Origin: Enhydrobacter aerosaccus | Lineage (GTDB): Bacteria; Pseudomonadota; Alphaproteobacteria; Reyranellales; Reyranellaceae | Length of the DNA: 55,573 nt | Assembly (NCBI GenBank): GCA_903832005.1 | Contig: CAIKZO010000106.1 | Span: 1 to 55,573, forward strand | Direction: 5' to 3' | Shown here: piece by piece, positions 25,127-33,264 of the stretch | Layout of the letters: every line of letters starts with the position of its first letter | Numbering within the stretch: position 1 is the first letter of the stretch | Made by a program: the position numbers and the translations under genes | The notes under the pieces: generated by a model | What the model was told of the DNA's origin: nothing | What the model saw: the letters and a program-made list of their open reading frames with translations, nothing else | Database searches by the model: none

Positions 25127-27307
25127 ATGGGCGCAACAGAACCCGCCAATATCTCCATCGTTCTGCGCAACCTGCTGCTTTGGCCGTTGCTCGCCTTCGC
25201 TGTCGGCGTGCCGATAAACACGCTGGCGCCTTTTGCCGCATTTCTCGTGTGTGTCCTATTCCTGCTGTTCGCGGCGCCAAGATTCGGAAAAAGGCGGTGG
25301 ATGGCCGCCGGCTGCTTTCTGGTTATCGGAAGTGGGAGTCTGCTTGCGTCACCGCCGGTCATTGAAGAGGGCATGAATGGATTCCTGCCGGGATATCCTC
25401 AAACCGAAGCTCTTCGAAAGGATTTGCCGGAAGTATTCTTCAGTAAGGGAATGGTGCTCTTCGACGCCACCTATCCGACGGAGCGCCGTTGCGATCCGGA
25501 CCCACTGCCACTTGCCTGTTGGCGCAGTACGAAAGGGCGGCCGACGGGGCCGCGCTTCGAAAGGGCCTACGCTTTTTCCGCCGATGGTCTCTGGTCGGAC
25601 GCCAAATACAGCCGGCAGGTGACGTCGGTCGACTTTCAAAATATCGCCCAGCTCCGGGCGGGATTCGTGAACGACGCTTATTATCGCTGGTACACCGATC
25701 GCTCCGAGATACCGCGTTCGTGGCTGCCGTACGTCGTGCGGTACGACGTGCCGGAGAGTTATCGCGGCAGCGAACTCTGCTGGACAGGCCTCCTGATGCT
25801 GCAGGATGGGCGAGGCCTGCATGACAAGTCTGGTGAATCTTCGCAGTGCATGACGCTTGCTTTAGACGCCGGACCCGTCGTCATTTACGGACTGGCTATC
25901 AAGGCAGGGGACCTCGCTCTGAGGATCACGCCGCCGCTCAGAATACGAGCTTGGGTCACCGGACTGAAGGCGGCGCGGATCGCGGCGACATTGTTGGTGT
26001 TGCTGATCCTGTTCAAGGCGAGAGTCATTCCGCTTGCCCTGGCGCTGATGGGCGTGATCGCAAGCCTTGTCCTGATCGATCGATATGATCCCGAACAGCA
26101 CGTTTTTGCCTATCCTTTTGGCGACTCGCGGGATGTGGAGGCGTTTGCCGTGAGCGCCCCCAGTTTCCAGACATACCGCTTGCTGCCGCCCGACCTGGAC
26201 GGTTTCCAATTCTCCTCGTTCGGCAGGTCGATATTGTGGGACACCGCCCATGGGTATTTCCGCGAGGCATTGGTGGGAACAGAGGCAATTTTCTACTACA
26301 TGCCGGGAATGCGATATCTCGAGGCGTTGAGCCTCGCGGTTTTCGGCGACTCGGAATTCGGCCCGATATTCTTCGCGTCGCTCACGACGATCTGCCTCTT
26401 CTATTTTATTGCCACTTTCACGAGCCGGTCCGCTGCGACCATTCTTTGCGCCGCGTTTCTTTTCGCTCCCAAAGCGATAACGCAGCCCTTCCTCTTCGAC
26501 TTCACCGTCTGGCTTCATATCTACCTGGGCCATTGGGGTGATGGCGACGCTGTCCTCGCTTTCCTGATCGGCGTGGCAATTATGATCCGCGTTGCTGAAG
26601 GGCGGATCGCCCCGAGACTTGGTGCCCTGATGGCCCCCGGCATGCTCATGTCCGCTGCCGTCTTCATACGCCCGAATTTCGCGGCGGCAGGTGCGGCGGC
26701 GACATTGTGCTGCTTGTGGCAACTACGAAGAGTCCTCCCGATCGGCCGGTTGGCGATCTTCACGGCCTGTTTCGGCTTTCCGCTTCTGGCGACGCTGCAC
26801 AATTGGGCTTTTGCCAATGTCTTCTATCTGTTCACAAGTTCGCTCGACGTCGACATGGTTGCGCCACCTCGAGATTGGGCCAAGACGCTGGCGGGCGCGC
26901 TCGGCTTTGGGATGGAAGGCGTCGGCGAGGCATACGCCTCGGTCTCGCGTCAGTTGACTTTCTGGCTTGGAGATTTGGTTTGGGCCCCTGACCTGAAAGC
27001 GGACTTCATATGGCTGCGCGTGGCAGGTCTTGTCCTTTTGCCAGCGTTTCTTTTCGTGCCGAGACTGCGGACGTTCGCGAACATGACGCTGCTGGCGATC
27101 ACGGTGGCGGCACAGCTTCCGTTGCTCTTCTTCCTGAATACGGGTCGATATGGGCTGATCGCATGGCCATGCACCATGATTGCCATGGTCTTGGTACTGC
27201 AGGAGGGGCTAGCGGCGGGGATAGGTGGTTTTAGAAGATGGAGAAGTACTCGCGCTGTTCCCAGTCGTCCGCGCCCTTGGAGAAACGCTCGATCTCGGCC
27301 TGCTTGA
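25127..27307 (+). CDS. Large multi-span membrane protein, unknown function
   Basis: A 726-residue protein with two N-terminal hydrophobic helices, a roughly 200-residue extracytoplasmic segment (about 80-270, with Cys at RRCDPDPLPLACW and Cys pairs later), then about ten more helices. The layout (short helices, soluble loop, helix bundle with DTAHGYFREALVG and FYYMPGMRYLE loops) recalls GT-C glycosyltransferase-like membrane proteins, but no Asp-rich catalytic motif is convincing. Base composition is less GC-rich than its neighbours, with codons such as TTA and ATT frequent. The last 77 bases overlap the convergent glutamine-synthetase-like gene, and the Arg/Pro-rich tail may be read-over sequence. 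Confidence 0.65.
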   Translation: MGATEPANISIVLRNLLLWPLLAFAVGVPINTLAPFAAFLVCVLFLLFAAPRFGKRRWMAAGCFLVIGSGSLLASPPVIEEGMNGFLPGYPQTEALRKDLPEVFFSKGMVLFDATYPTERRCDPDPLPLACWRSTKGRPTGPRFERAYAFSADGLWSDAKYSRQVTSVDFQNIAQLRAGFVNDAYYRWYTDRSEIPRSWLPYVVRYDVPESYRGSELCWTGLLMLQDGRGLHDKSGESSQCMTLALDAGPVVIYGLAIKAGDLALRITPPLRIRAWVTGLKAARIAATLLVLLILFKARVIPLALALMGVIASLVLIDRYDPEQHVFAYPFGDSRDVEAFAVSAPSFQTYRLLPPDLDGFQFSSFGRSILWDTAHGYFREALVGTEAIFYYMPGMRYLEALSLAVFGDSEFGPIFFASLTTICLFYFIATFTSRSAATILCAAFLFAPKAITQPFLFDFTVWLHIYLGHWGDGDAVLAFLIGVAIMIRVAEGRIAPRLGALMAPGMLMSAAVFIRPNFAAAGAAATLCCLWQLRRVLPIGRLAIFTACFGFPLLATLHNWAFANVFYLFTSSLDVDMVAPPRDWAKTLAGALGFGMEGVGEAYASVSRQLTFWLGDLVWAPDLKADFIWLRVAGLVLLPAFLFVPRLRTFANMTLLAITVAAQLPLLFFLNTGRYGLIAWPCTMIAMVLVLQEGLAAGIGGFRRWRSTRAVPSRPRPWRNARSRPA

Positions 27308-28670
27308 GCTTCACATAGTAGTCGACGAAGAAATCGCCGAAGCCGGCACGCAACGCTTTGTCCTCGGCGAGTGCGGCCAGCGCCTCGGCGAGCGAATGCG
27401 GCAGCATCGGCGCCTTGGCTTCGTAGGGTGTGTCGGCGGAGGGGCCGGGATCGGCCTTGGTCTTGAGCCCGTCGAGGCCGCAGACGATCTGGCTGGCCAT
27501 GTAGAGGTAGGGATTGGCGGCAGGCTCGCCGACGCGATTCTCCAGATGTGTGGTGGCGTCGCCGGGACCACCCAGCACGCGCACCATGACGCCGCGGTTC
27601 TCGCGCGCCCAGATGGCGCGGTCGGGAGCGAGCGAGAAGGGCTTGTAGCGCTCGTAGCCATTGAGGGTGGGCGTGCTGAACGCCGCCGCGGCCGGCGCAT
27701 GGGCGAGCAGGCCCGCCATCCATTGCATGCCGACCGGCGAGAGCGGCTGCTGCCCGTCCATGAAGGCGTTAGCACCGGTCTTCCTGTCTTTGAGCGATTG
27801 GTGCAGGTGCCAGCCGCTCGACATGACGTTGGGGATCTTCGGCCGGCACATGAAGGTGGCGTGGTAGCCGTGGCGTTGCGCGACCTGCTTGGTGGCACTG
27901 CGGAACAGCACCATCGCATCGGCCGGCTGCATTCCCGTATCGGCGCGGAAAGTGAACTCCACCTGGCTGGGACCAAATTCTACCTCGAGCGAGCGTAACG
28001 GCAGGCCGAGGCCCGCAATGTTGGCGCGCAGGATCTCGAGGATGGGATCCATCTCGTCGTAACGCTGCTCGGTCAGGTATTGGTAGCCCTGGTTCAGCAA
28101 GGACACGTCAGGAGGTGGGCCGGGCTGGCCGGGTTGCGCGGCGTCCGCGAGAGCGAGATGAGTCTTCTCGAGCTTGAAGAGGTGGAATTCGACTTCGAGG
28201 CCGGCAATGAAGTCGTAGCCCGCTTCTGAGAGCGAGGAGAGCGCCTTGCGATAAAGGTGGCGTGTACTGAGCGGCACCGGTCGCCCATCGGCGAAGACGA
28301 TGTCGCACAACATCCAGCCGGTGTGCGGCGCCCACGGAAGCACGCGGAAGGTCGTCGGATCGGGCAGCATGACGACGTCGGCTGCGCCCTCCCATTCCTT
28401 GCCGCCGAACGCGCCGCCCTGGCCCCAGACCGAGAACACCGTGCGATGCGAAGTGTCCTTCATCAGCATCGTAGCGCTGAAACCCACGCCGCTTTTCATC
28501 ACGCCGGGGATCTCGCCCGCGACATAGGTCTTGCCGCGCAGGATGCCGTGCTGGTCGGCAAAGGACAGTCGCACGACGGAGATGTTGTCGGCCTGGAGGC
28601 GGCGCTCGACGTCTCGCGCGGCGGCCTGGCGGTCGCCGGTCCAAAAGCCGGCCTTCTCGGCGAGATGCAT
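27231..28670 (-). CDS. Glutamine-synthetase-like gamma-glutamyl ligase
   Basis: A 479-residue protein of the GS superfamily in the PuuA / gamma-glutamylanilide-synthase-type branch, which joins glutamate to an amine using ATP. Motifs in order: LEVEFHLF (metal-binding Glu), EVEFGPSQVEFTF (metal-binding Glu pair), SSGWHLHQSL (His), and RENRGVMVRVLGG / ENRVGEPAANPYLY. The tight beta-grasp N-terminus (ISVVRLSFADQHGILRGK) is also present. I chose the ATG at 28670, five bases after the Rieske gene stop; the open frame continues upstream. The stop lies within the convergent membrane-protein gene. The link with a Rieske oxygenase points to amine or aniline catabolism rather than ammonia assimilation. 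Confidence 0.88.
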   Translation of the reverse strand: MHLAEKAGFWTGDRQAAARDVERRLQADNISVVRLSFADQHGILRGKTYVAGEIPGVMKSGVGFSATMLMKDTSHRTVFSVWGQGGAFGGKEWEGAADVVMLPDPTTFRVLPWAPHTGWMLCDIVFADGRPVPLSTRHLYRKALSSLSEAGYDFIAGLEVEFHLFKLEKTHLALADAAQPGQPGPPPDVSLLNQGYQYLTEQRYDEMDPILEILRANIAGLGLPLRSLEVEFGPSQVEFTFRADTGMQPADAMVLFRSATKQVAQRHGYHATFMCRPKIPNVMSSGWHLHQSLKDRKTGANAFMDGQQPLSPVGMQWMAGLLAHAPAAAAFSTPTLNGYERYKPFSLAPDRAIWARENRGVMVRVLGGPGDATTHLENRVGEPAANPYLYMASQIVCGLDGLKTKADPGPSADTPYEAKAPMLPHSLAEALAALAEDKALRAGFGDFFVDYYVKLKQAEIERFSKGADDWEQREYFSIF

Positions 28671-28675
28671 TGCGG

Positions 28676-30010
28676 TCAGGCGACGAGGGGAGAGCGCGTA
28701 GCGGCGGCCCAACTCGAACTGGAACGGCGCTTGGCGTCGAATTCCTTCCAGTAGTCCTGCCAGCCTACGGTCGGTCCCATGCCGTCGACCGTCACCGGTC
28801 CGAGCACGCTGGCGGCACGTGCTGCGTCGAAACAGAGCGGCGGCTTCTCGCCATTGTCGACCTTGCCGATTGCCGACAGCAGCATGCGGCGGTAGGCCAC
28901 GATGGCCTTGTCGCTGTAGCCGAGATGCTCGCGCGTGCGGTCCTGGATGCGGCCCTGGCTCTCGATCGCCCACTGGTCGTGGACGTTGATGTCGAAACCC
29001 ATGCCGGTATAGGTCTGCGTCTTCTGCTCGCCGATGTCGTAACCGTAGTTGTTCTGCCGGCCGATGCGCGGCTTGTAGTCGGGCAATTCGTAGAGGTGCA
29101 GCCGCTGCTCGCGCATCTGCTGATGGTCGACCGGCTTACCGAACGAGGTGAAGATCGCGTACCAGTAGCAGGAGGTGTCGTCGATCGGCACGTGCCACTG
29201 GGTGATCGTCATCTCGGCGCTCATCGGGATCACGAAGGCGTAGGGGAAGACGAGGTTGGTCACGCGCACATGCGTGTGCTTCTCGCTGATCTTGCGCAAG
29301 GCGAACAGGCGCAGGCCGTAGTCGGTGCCCTCGACGTCGATGGTCGGCCGGCCGAACTCGCGCATCATGCGCGTCATCGGGATATTCGAATCGGCGGAGT
29401 TGGCGCGGAACTGCTTGCCATAGGCATCACCCGACGGGTCTTCGTCCTCGTAGAAGCGATGCAGGTACGAGGCGTGCGCCGGATCGATGCCGACTTCCAG
29501 CGCCTGCAGCCAGTTGCACTCGATCATGCCCTTGAAGGCGAAGGCGTGTGTACCGGGCGCGAGGAAGCAGTCGAAGTCGGGGAAGGCGGGGGCTTCGCCT
29601 TCGCCGAGATAGGCGAACACGATGCCGTTCTTCACCACCACCGGATAGGACTTCTGACGTACCCTCTGGCAGAGCACGCTGCCCTCCGGCTCGGCGGGAG
29701 TTTCGAGGCACATGCCGTCGACATCGAACAGCCAGCCGTGGAACAGGCAGCGGATGCCGCCGTTTTCCAGCCGACCATAGGCGAGATCGGCGCCGCGGTG
29801 CGGACAGTCGCGGTCGAGCAGCCCATGTCGGCCGCGCTCGTCGCGAAACAGCACGAAATCCTGTCCCAGCACGCGCACCGGCTTGGCCGGCCGCTCTGCG
29901 GGCAGCTCATCGGCCAACGCCACGGGATGCCAATAATGTCGCATCAGCGCGCCGCACTTGGTGCCGGGGCCGACGCGGGTGATCAGCTCGTTTTGCTCAG
30001 GGCTCATCAT
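28676..30010 (-). CDS. Rieske non-heme iron oxygenase, large subunit
   Basis: A 444-residue ring-hydroxylating oxygenase alpha subunit of the phthalate-dioxygenase type. The Rieske centre is DRDCPHRG and IRCLFHGW (Cys 69, His 71, Cys 88, His 91), and the mononuclear iron site is GIDPAHASYLHR (about 175-186). It needs a reductase, and none lies next to it here. The first ATG is at 30010, with a second at 30007. The gene precedes the glutamine-synthetase-like gene by five bases. It is divergent from an alpha/beta hydrolase gene with a 46-base gap. Confidence 0.92.
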   Translation of the reverse strand: MMSPEQNELITRVGPGTKCGALMRHYWHPVALADELPAERPAKPVRVLGQDFVLFRDERGRHGLLDRDCPHRGADLAYGRLENGGIRCLFHGWLFDVDGMCLETPAEPEGSVLCQRVRQKSYPVVVKNGIVFAYLGEGEAPAFPDFDCFLAPGTHAFAFKGMIECNWLQALEVGIDPAHASYLHRFYEDEDPSGDAYGKQFRANSADSNIPMTRMMREFGRPTIDVEGTDYGLRLFALRKISEKHTHVRVTNLVFPYAFVIPMSAEMTITQWHVPIDDTSCYWYAIFTSFGKPVDHQQMREQRLHLYELPDYKPRIGRQNNYGYDIGEQKTQTYTGMGFDINVHDQWAIESQGRIQDRTREHLGYSDKAIVAYRRMLLSAIGKVDNGEKPPLCFDAARAASVLGPVTVDGMGPTVGWQDYWKEFDAKRRSSSSWAAATRSPLVA

Positions 30011-30056
30011 GCCGCCAAGAGTGACGCAAACGGCCCCGATTCGCTATAGAGAACGC

Positions 30057-30941
30057 ATGAGTACCCTTGACGGCATGCCGGGCCCGACGTCCCGGCACTT
30101 CATTTCCCAGCGTCTGCGTATGCACTATGTCGATTGGGGCAACCCCGATGCGCCGCCGCTCCTTCTGGTCCATGGCGGGCGCGATCACTGCCGCAACTGG
30201 GATTGGGTGGCGCAGAAGCTACGCCGCGACTGGCATATCATCTGCCCCGACCTGCGCGGGCACGGCGACAGCCAATGGTCGCCCGACGGTAACTACAACA
30301 TGTCGGCCTATGTCTATGACCTTGCCCAGCTGATCCATCAGCAGGCGATGGCGCCGGTCACCATCGTTTCACATTCCCTGGGCGGCAATATCTCGCTGCG
30401 CTACACCGGCATCTATCCCGAGAACGTGCGCAAGCTCGTGGCGATCGAAGGCCTCGGGCCATCACCCAAGGTGATCGCCGAACGCGGCACCAAGGGCCTG
30501 TCCGACCGGATGCGCGACTGGGTCGGCGAGCAGCGCAAGCTGTCGGGCCGCATGCCGCGCCGCTACGCCACCATCGAAGAAGCCTTCAAGCGCATGCAGG
30601 AGGAGAACAAGCATCTCTCCGCCGAACAGGCGCGTCACCTCACGGTGCAAGGCGTCAATCAGAACGAGGACGGCACCTACAGCTGGAAGTTCGACAACTA
30701 CGTGCGCCTCAATCCGCCGTACGACATGACCTATCCTGATATCGAGGCGCTGTGGACGCGCATCACCTGTCCGACGCTGCTGGTTTACGGCAAGGAGAGT
30801 TGGGCCTCGAATCCGGAGGGGGACGGGCGGCTGAAGTTCTTCAACACCGCCAAGGTCGTGGAATTCGACAACGCCGGTCACTGGGTGCACCACGACCGAC
30901 TCGACGCCTTCGTCGACACGGTCCGGGCCTTCATTGCCTAG
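30057..30941 (+). CDS. Alpha/beta hydrolase
   Basis: A 294-residue alpha/beta-hydrolase-fold enzyme. LLLVHGGRDHCRNWDWV is the oxyanion HG loop, SHSLGGNISLRY holds the nucleophile Ser, and the catalytic His is in NAGHWVHHDR near the C-terminus. PDLRGHGDS is typical of the epoxide/haloalkane or esterase branch. No signal peptide, so cytoplasmic. It could cleave an ester or lactone from the neighbouring oxygenase products. First gene of a plus-strand run; its stop overlaps the TTG of the next gene. Confidence 0.9.
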   Translation: MSTLDGMPGPTSRHFISQRLRMHYVDWGNPDAPPLLLVHGGRDHCRNWDWVAQKLRRDWHIICPDLRGHGDSQWSPDGNYNMSAYVYDLAQLIHQQAMAPVTIVSHSLGGNISLRYTGIYPENVRKLVAIEGLGPSPKVIAERGTKGLSDRMRDWVGEQRKLSGRMPRRYATIEEAFKRMQEENKHLSAEQARHLTVQGVNQNEDGTYSWKFDNYVRLNPPYDMTYPDIEALWTRITCPTLLVYGKESWASNPEGDGRLKFFNTAKVVEFDNAGHWVHHDRLDAFVDTVRAFIA

Positions 30942-31521
30942 CGCCGCGACCCTGCTGAAGGAGATTCGCACCTGCACCGTCTGCGCGAAATCTCTGGCGG
31001 CAGGACCGCGGCCGATCGTTCAGTTCGCGCCGTCCTCGCGCATTGTCATCATCGGCCAGGCGCCGGGCTCGCGCGTGCATGAAAGCGGCGTGGCGTGGAA
31101 CGATGACAGCGGCAAGCGGCTGCGCGTTTGGACTGGACTGTCGGAGGATGATTTCTACGATCCGTCCAGGGTGGCGCTGGTGCCGATGGGCTTTTGCTAT
31201 CCCGGTAAGGGCAAGAGTGGCGACCTGCCGCCGCGCCCGGAGTGCGCGCCGCTCTGGCATGAGCGGGTGTTCGCAGCGCTGAAGGCCCGCGAACTGACGT
31301 TGCTGGTCGGGAGCTATGCGCAGACGCATTACTTGCCGCGGAAACAAGCCATGACGGAGGCGGTGAAGGACTTTGCCGGCCACGGTCCCGGGATTTTCCC
31401 ATTGCCGCATCCGTCGTGGCGCAGTGGTATCTGGATGAAGCGCAATCCCTGGTTCGAGATCGACGTGGTGCCGGCGCTCCAGAAAGCGGTGCGCAAGGCG
31501 CTGGGAGGAAAGAAGACATGA
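30934..31521 (+). CDS. Uracil-DNA-glycosylase-superfamily protein with Fe-S-type cysteines
   Basis: A 195-residue protein with motif A (VIIGQAPGSRVHE, about 38-50) and motif B (LPHPSWR) of the UDG superfamily, which excises damaged bases. Cys 14, 17, 88 and 104 (CTVC, then FCYPG and PECAPLW) match the spacing of the [4Fe-4S] ligands in family 4/5 enzymes. The start is a TTG inside the hydrolase gene end (eight-base overlap). Its Asn/Asp-rich loop (SGVAWNDDSGKRLRVWTG) is longer than in typical family-4 enzymes, so specificity may differ. Overlaps the next gene by four bases (ATGA). Confidence 0.8.
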   Translation: MPSAATLLKEIRTCTVCAKSLAAGPRPIVQFAPSSRIVIIGQAPGSRVHESGVAWNDDSGKRLRVWTGLSEDDFYDPSRVALVPMGFCYPGKGKSGDLPPRPECAPLWHERVFAALKARELTLLVGSYAQTHYLPRKQAMTEAVKDFAGHGPGIFPLPHPSWRSGIWMKRNPWFEIDVVPALQKAVRKALGGKKT

Positions 31522-32534
31522 AGGCAGCGATCTTTCGCAGTGGCAACATCGTCGTCGACACCATGCCCGAGCCGGTGCCGGCGATGGGGCAAGCCCTGGT
31601 CAAAGTGCTGAGCTGCGGCATCTGCGGCTCGGATCTCCATGCCGCCAAACACTCGCATCGTATGGCCGACGTGACCCGGCGCACGGGCCGCGCGCCGATG
31701 GATCTCACGAAGGATGTCGTGTTCGGGCACGAGTTCTGCTGCGAGGTGATCGATTACGGCCCCGGAACCGAGAAGAAACTGAAGCCCGGCACGCGGGTCT
31801 GCGCCATGCCGGTGATGCTGGAGGCCGAGGGGCCGAAGGGCATGGGCTATTCCAACAAATACGTCGGTGGCTACGCCGAGCAGATGCTGCTGGCCGCGCC
31901 GATGCTGCTCGAGGTGCCGAACGGACTCTCGACCGATCATGCAGCCCTCACCGAGCCGCTGGCCGTCGGCGTCCATGCGGTCGAGAAGGGCGCGCTGAAG
32001 GGCGACGAGGCGCCGCTGGTCGTGGGCTGCGGGCCGGTCGGGCTGGCGGTGATCGCCGCCCTTCGTCTCAAGAACATCCGGCCGATCGTGGCGGCGGATT
32101 TCTCGCCCAAGCGCCGCGACCTCGCGGTCAAGATGGGCGCGGACATCGTGGTCGACCCGGCCAAGGAAGATCCCTACGCCAAGCTCGCACGCGACAAGCG
32201 GGTCGCGATCTTCGAATGCGTCGGCGTGCCGGGCATCCTGCAGCAGATGTTCGAGAAGGTGCCGCGCGATGCCCGCATCGTCGTGGTCGGCGTCTGCATG
32301 GAGCCGGACACGATCGAGCCGATGTTCGGCATCGTGAAGGAGCTCAGCCTGCAGTTCGTGCTGGGCTACACGCCGCAGGAATTCGCCAGCTCGCTGCGCC
32401 TGCTGGCCGAAGGGCAGGTCGATGGGGCGTCGCTGATCACGGCCAAGGTCGGGCTCGACGGGGTGAAGCAGGCCTTTGCCGATCTCGGAAACCCTGAACA
32501 GCACACGAAAATTCTGGTAGAGCCGTGGCGCTGA
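31518..32534 (+). CDS. Zinc-dependent alcohol dehydrogenase family protein
   Basis: A 338-residue medium-chain dehydrogenase/reductase. The catalytic zinc site appears in LSCGICGSDLH and FGHEF; the cofactor motif is VVGCGPVGLAVIAAL, with Asp (AADFSP) favouring NAD. The structural-zinc loop of four Cys is missing, so it is a shortened or non-classical member. The ATG at 31518 follows GGGAGGAAAGAA. It is probably co-transcribed with the hydrolase, UDG-like and GST genes. Confidence 0.9.
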   Translation: MKAAIFRSGNIVVDTMPEPVPAMGQALVKVLSCGICGSDLHAAKHSHRMADVTRRTGRAPMDLTKDVVFGHEFCCEVIDYGPGTEKKLKPGTRVCAMPVMLEAEGPKGMGYSNKYVGGYAEQMLLAAPMLLEVPNGLSTDHAALTEPLAVGVHAVEKGALKGDEAPLVVGCGPVGLAVIAALRLKNIRPIVAADFSPKRRDLAVKMGADIVVDPAKEDPYAKLARDKRVAIFECVGVPGILQQMFEKVPRDARIVVVGVCMEPDTIEPMFGIVKELSLQFVLGYTPQEFASSLRLLAEGQVDGASLITAKVGLDGVKQAFADLGNPEQHTKILVEPWR

Positions 32535-32547
32535 GGGAGGATAACCA

Positions 32548-33162
32548 ATGAAGTTCTATAATTCGCGCGGCCCCAACCCGCGCATGGTCCGCATGTTCAT
32601 GGCCGAGAAGGGCTTTGACGTGGCCAAGGTCGAGATCGACCTTCTGGCCGGCGAGAACCGGAAGGACCCGTTCCTCCAGATCAATCCCGCCGGGCAGCTG
32701 CCCGCGCTCCAGCTCGACGACGGCACGGTGTTGGCGGAGATCACGGCGATCTGCGAGTACGTCGACGAGGTCAAGAAGGACACGCCGTCGCTGATCGGCG
32801 ACACGCCGGCCGAGCGCGGAATCACGCGCATGTGGACGCGCCGCATCGACCTCAACATCGTCGAGCCAGCTGCCAACGGCTTCCGCTATTCGCAGGGGCT
32901 GAAGCTTTTCCAGAGCCGCATCCGCTGCATTCCCGCGGCAGCCGACGAGCTGAAGACGACGGCCCGCGAGTGGCTGGAGAGGGTCGACAGGCTGATGGAC
33001 AGCAAGCCGTTCATCGCCGGCGCCAAGCTCACCATGGTCGATATCTTCCTGTTCGCCTTCCTCGACTTCATGAACGGCGTGGGCCAGCCGCTGGATCCCG
33101 CGAACAAGAATCTCACCGCCTGGTTCGAGCGCATGAAGGCGCGACCAAGCGCCGCCGCGTAG
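32548..33162 (+). CDS. Glutathione S-transferase-like protein
   Basis: A 204-residue protein with an N-terminal thioredoxin-like domain (MKFYNSRGPNPRMVRMFMAE, QINPAGQLPALQLDDG with the cis-Pro, AEITAICEYVDE) and a C-terminal helical domain (KLTMVDIFLFAFLDF N-capping box). A Ser or Asn at the start of the fold would serve as catalytic residue. Conjugates or transports glutathione derivatives; substrate unknown. Preceded by GGGAGG. A terminator follows. Confidence 0.9.
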   Translation: MKFYNSRGPNPRMVRMFMAEKGFDVAKVEIDLLAGENRKDPFLQINPAGQLPALQLDDGTVLAEITAICEYVDEVKKDTPSLIGDTPAERGITRMWTRRIDLNIVEPAANGFRYSQGLKLFQSRIRCIPAAADELKTTAREWLERVDRLMDSKPFIAGAKLTMVDIFLFAFLDFMNGVGQPLDPANKNLTAWFERMKARPSAAA

Positions 33163-33170
33163 CCTTATCC

Positions 33171-33198
33171 AAGGCTTCGCCTTCTTTTTGTCTCTTTT
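33171..33198 (+). terminator. Rho-independent terminator after the GST gene
   Basis: AAGGC (33171-33175) pairs with GCCTT (33179-33183) across a UUC loop, followed by CTTTTTGTCTCTTTT. It ends the run that begins at the hydrolase gene (30057). Confidence 0.75.
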
Positions 33199-33264
33199 CG
33201 TGGACTAGGTTGCGCCCCGCCGTAAGCCGGGGATTGCAGGCCTACCAAGACGCAGGATGAACCA

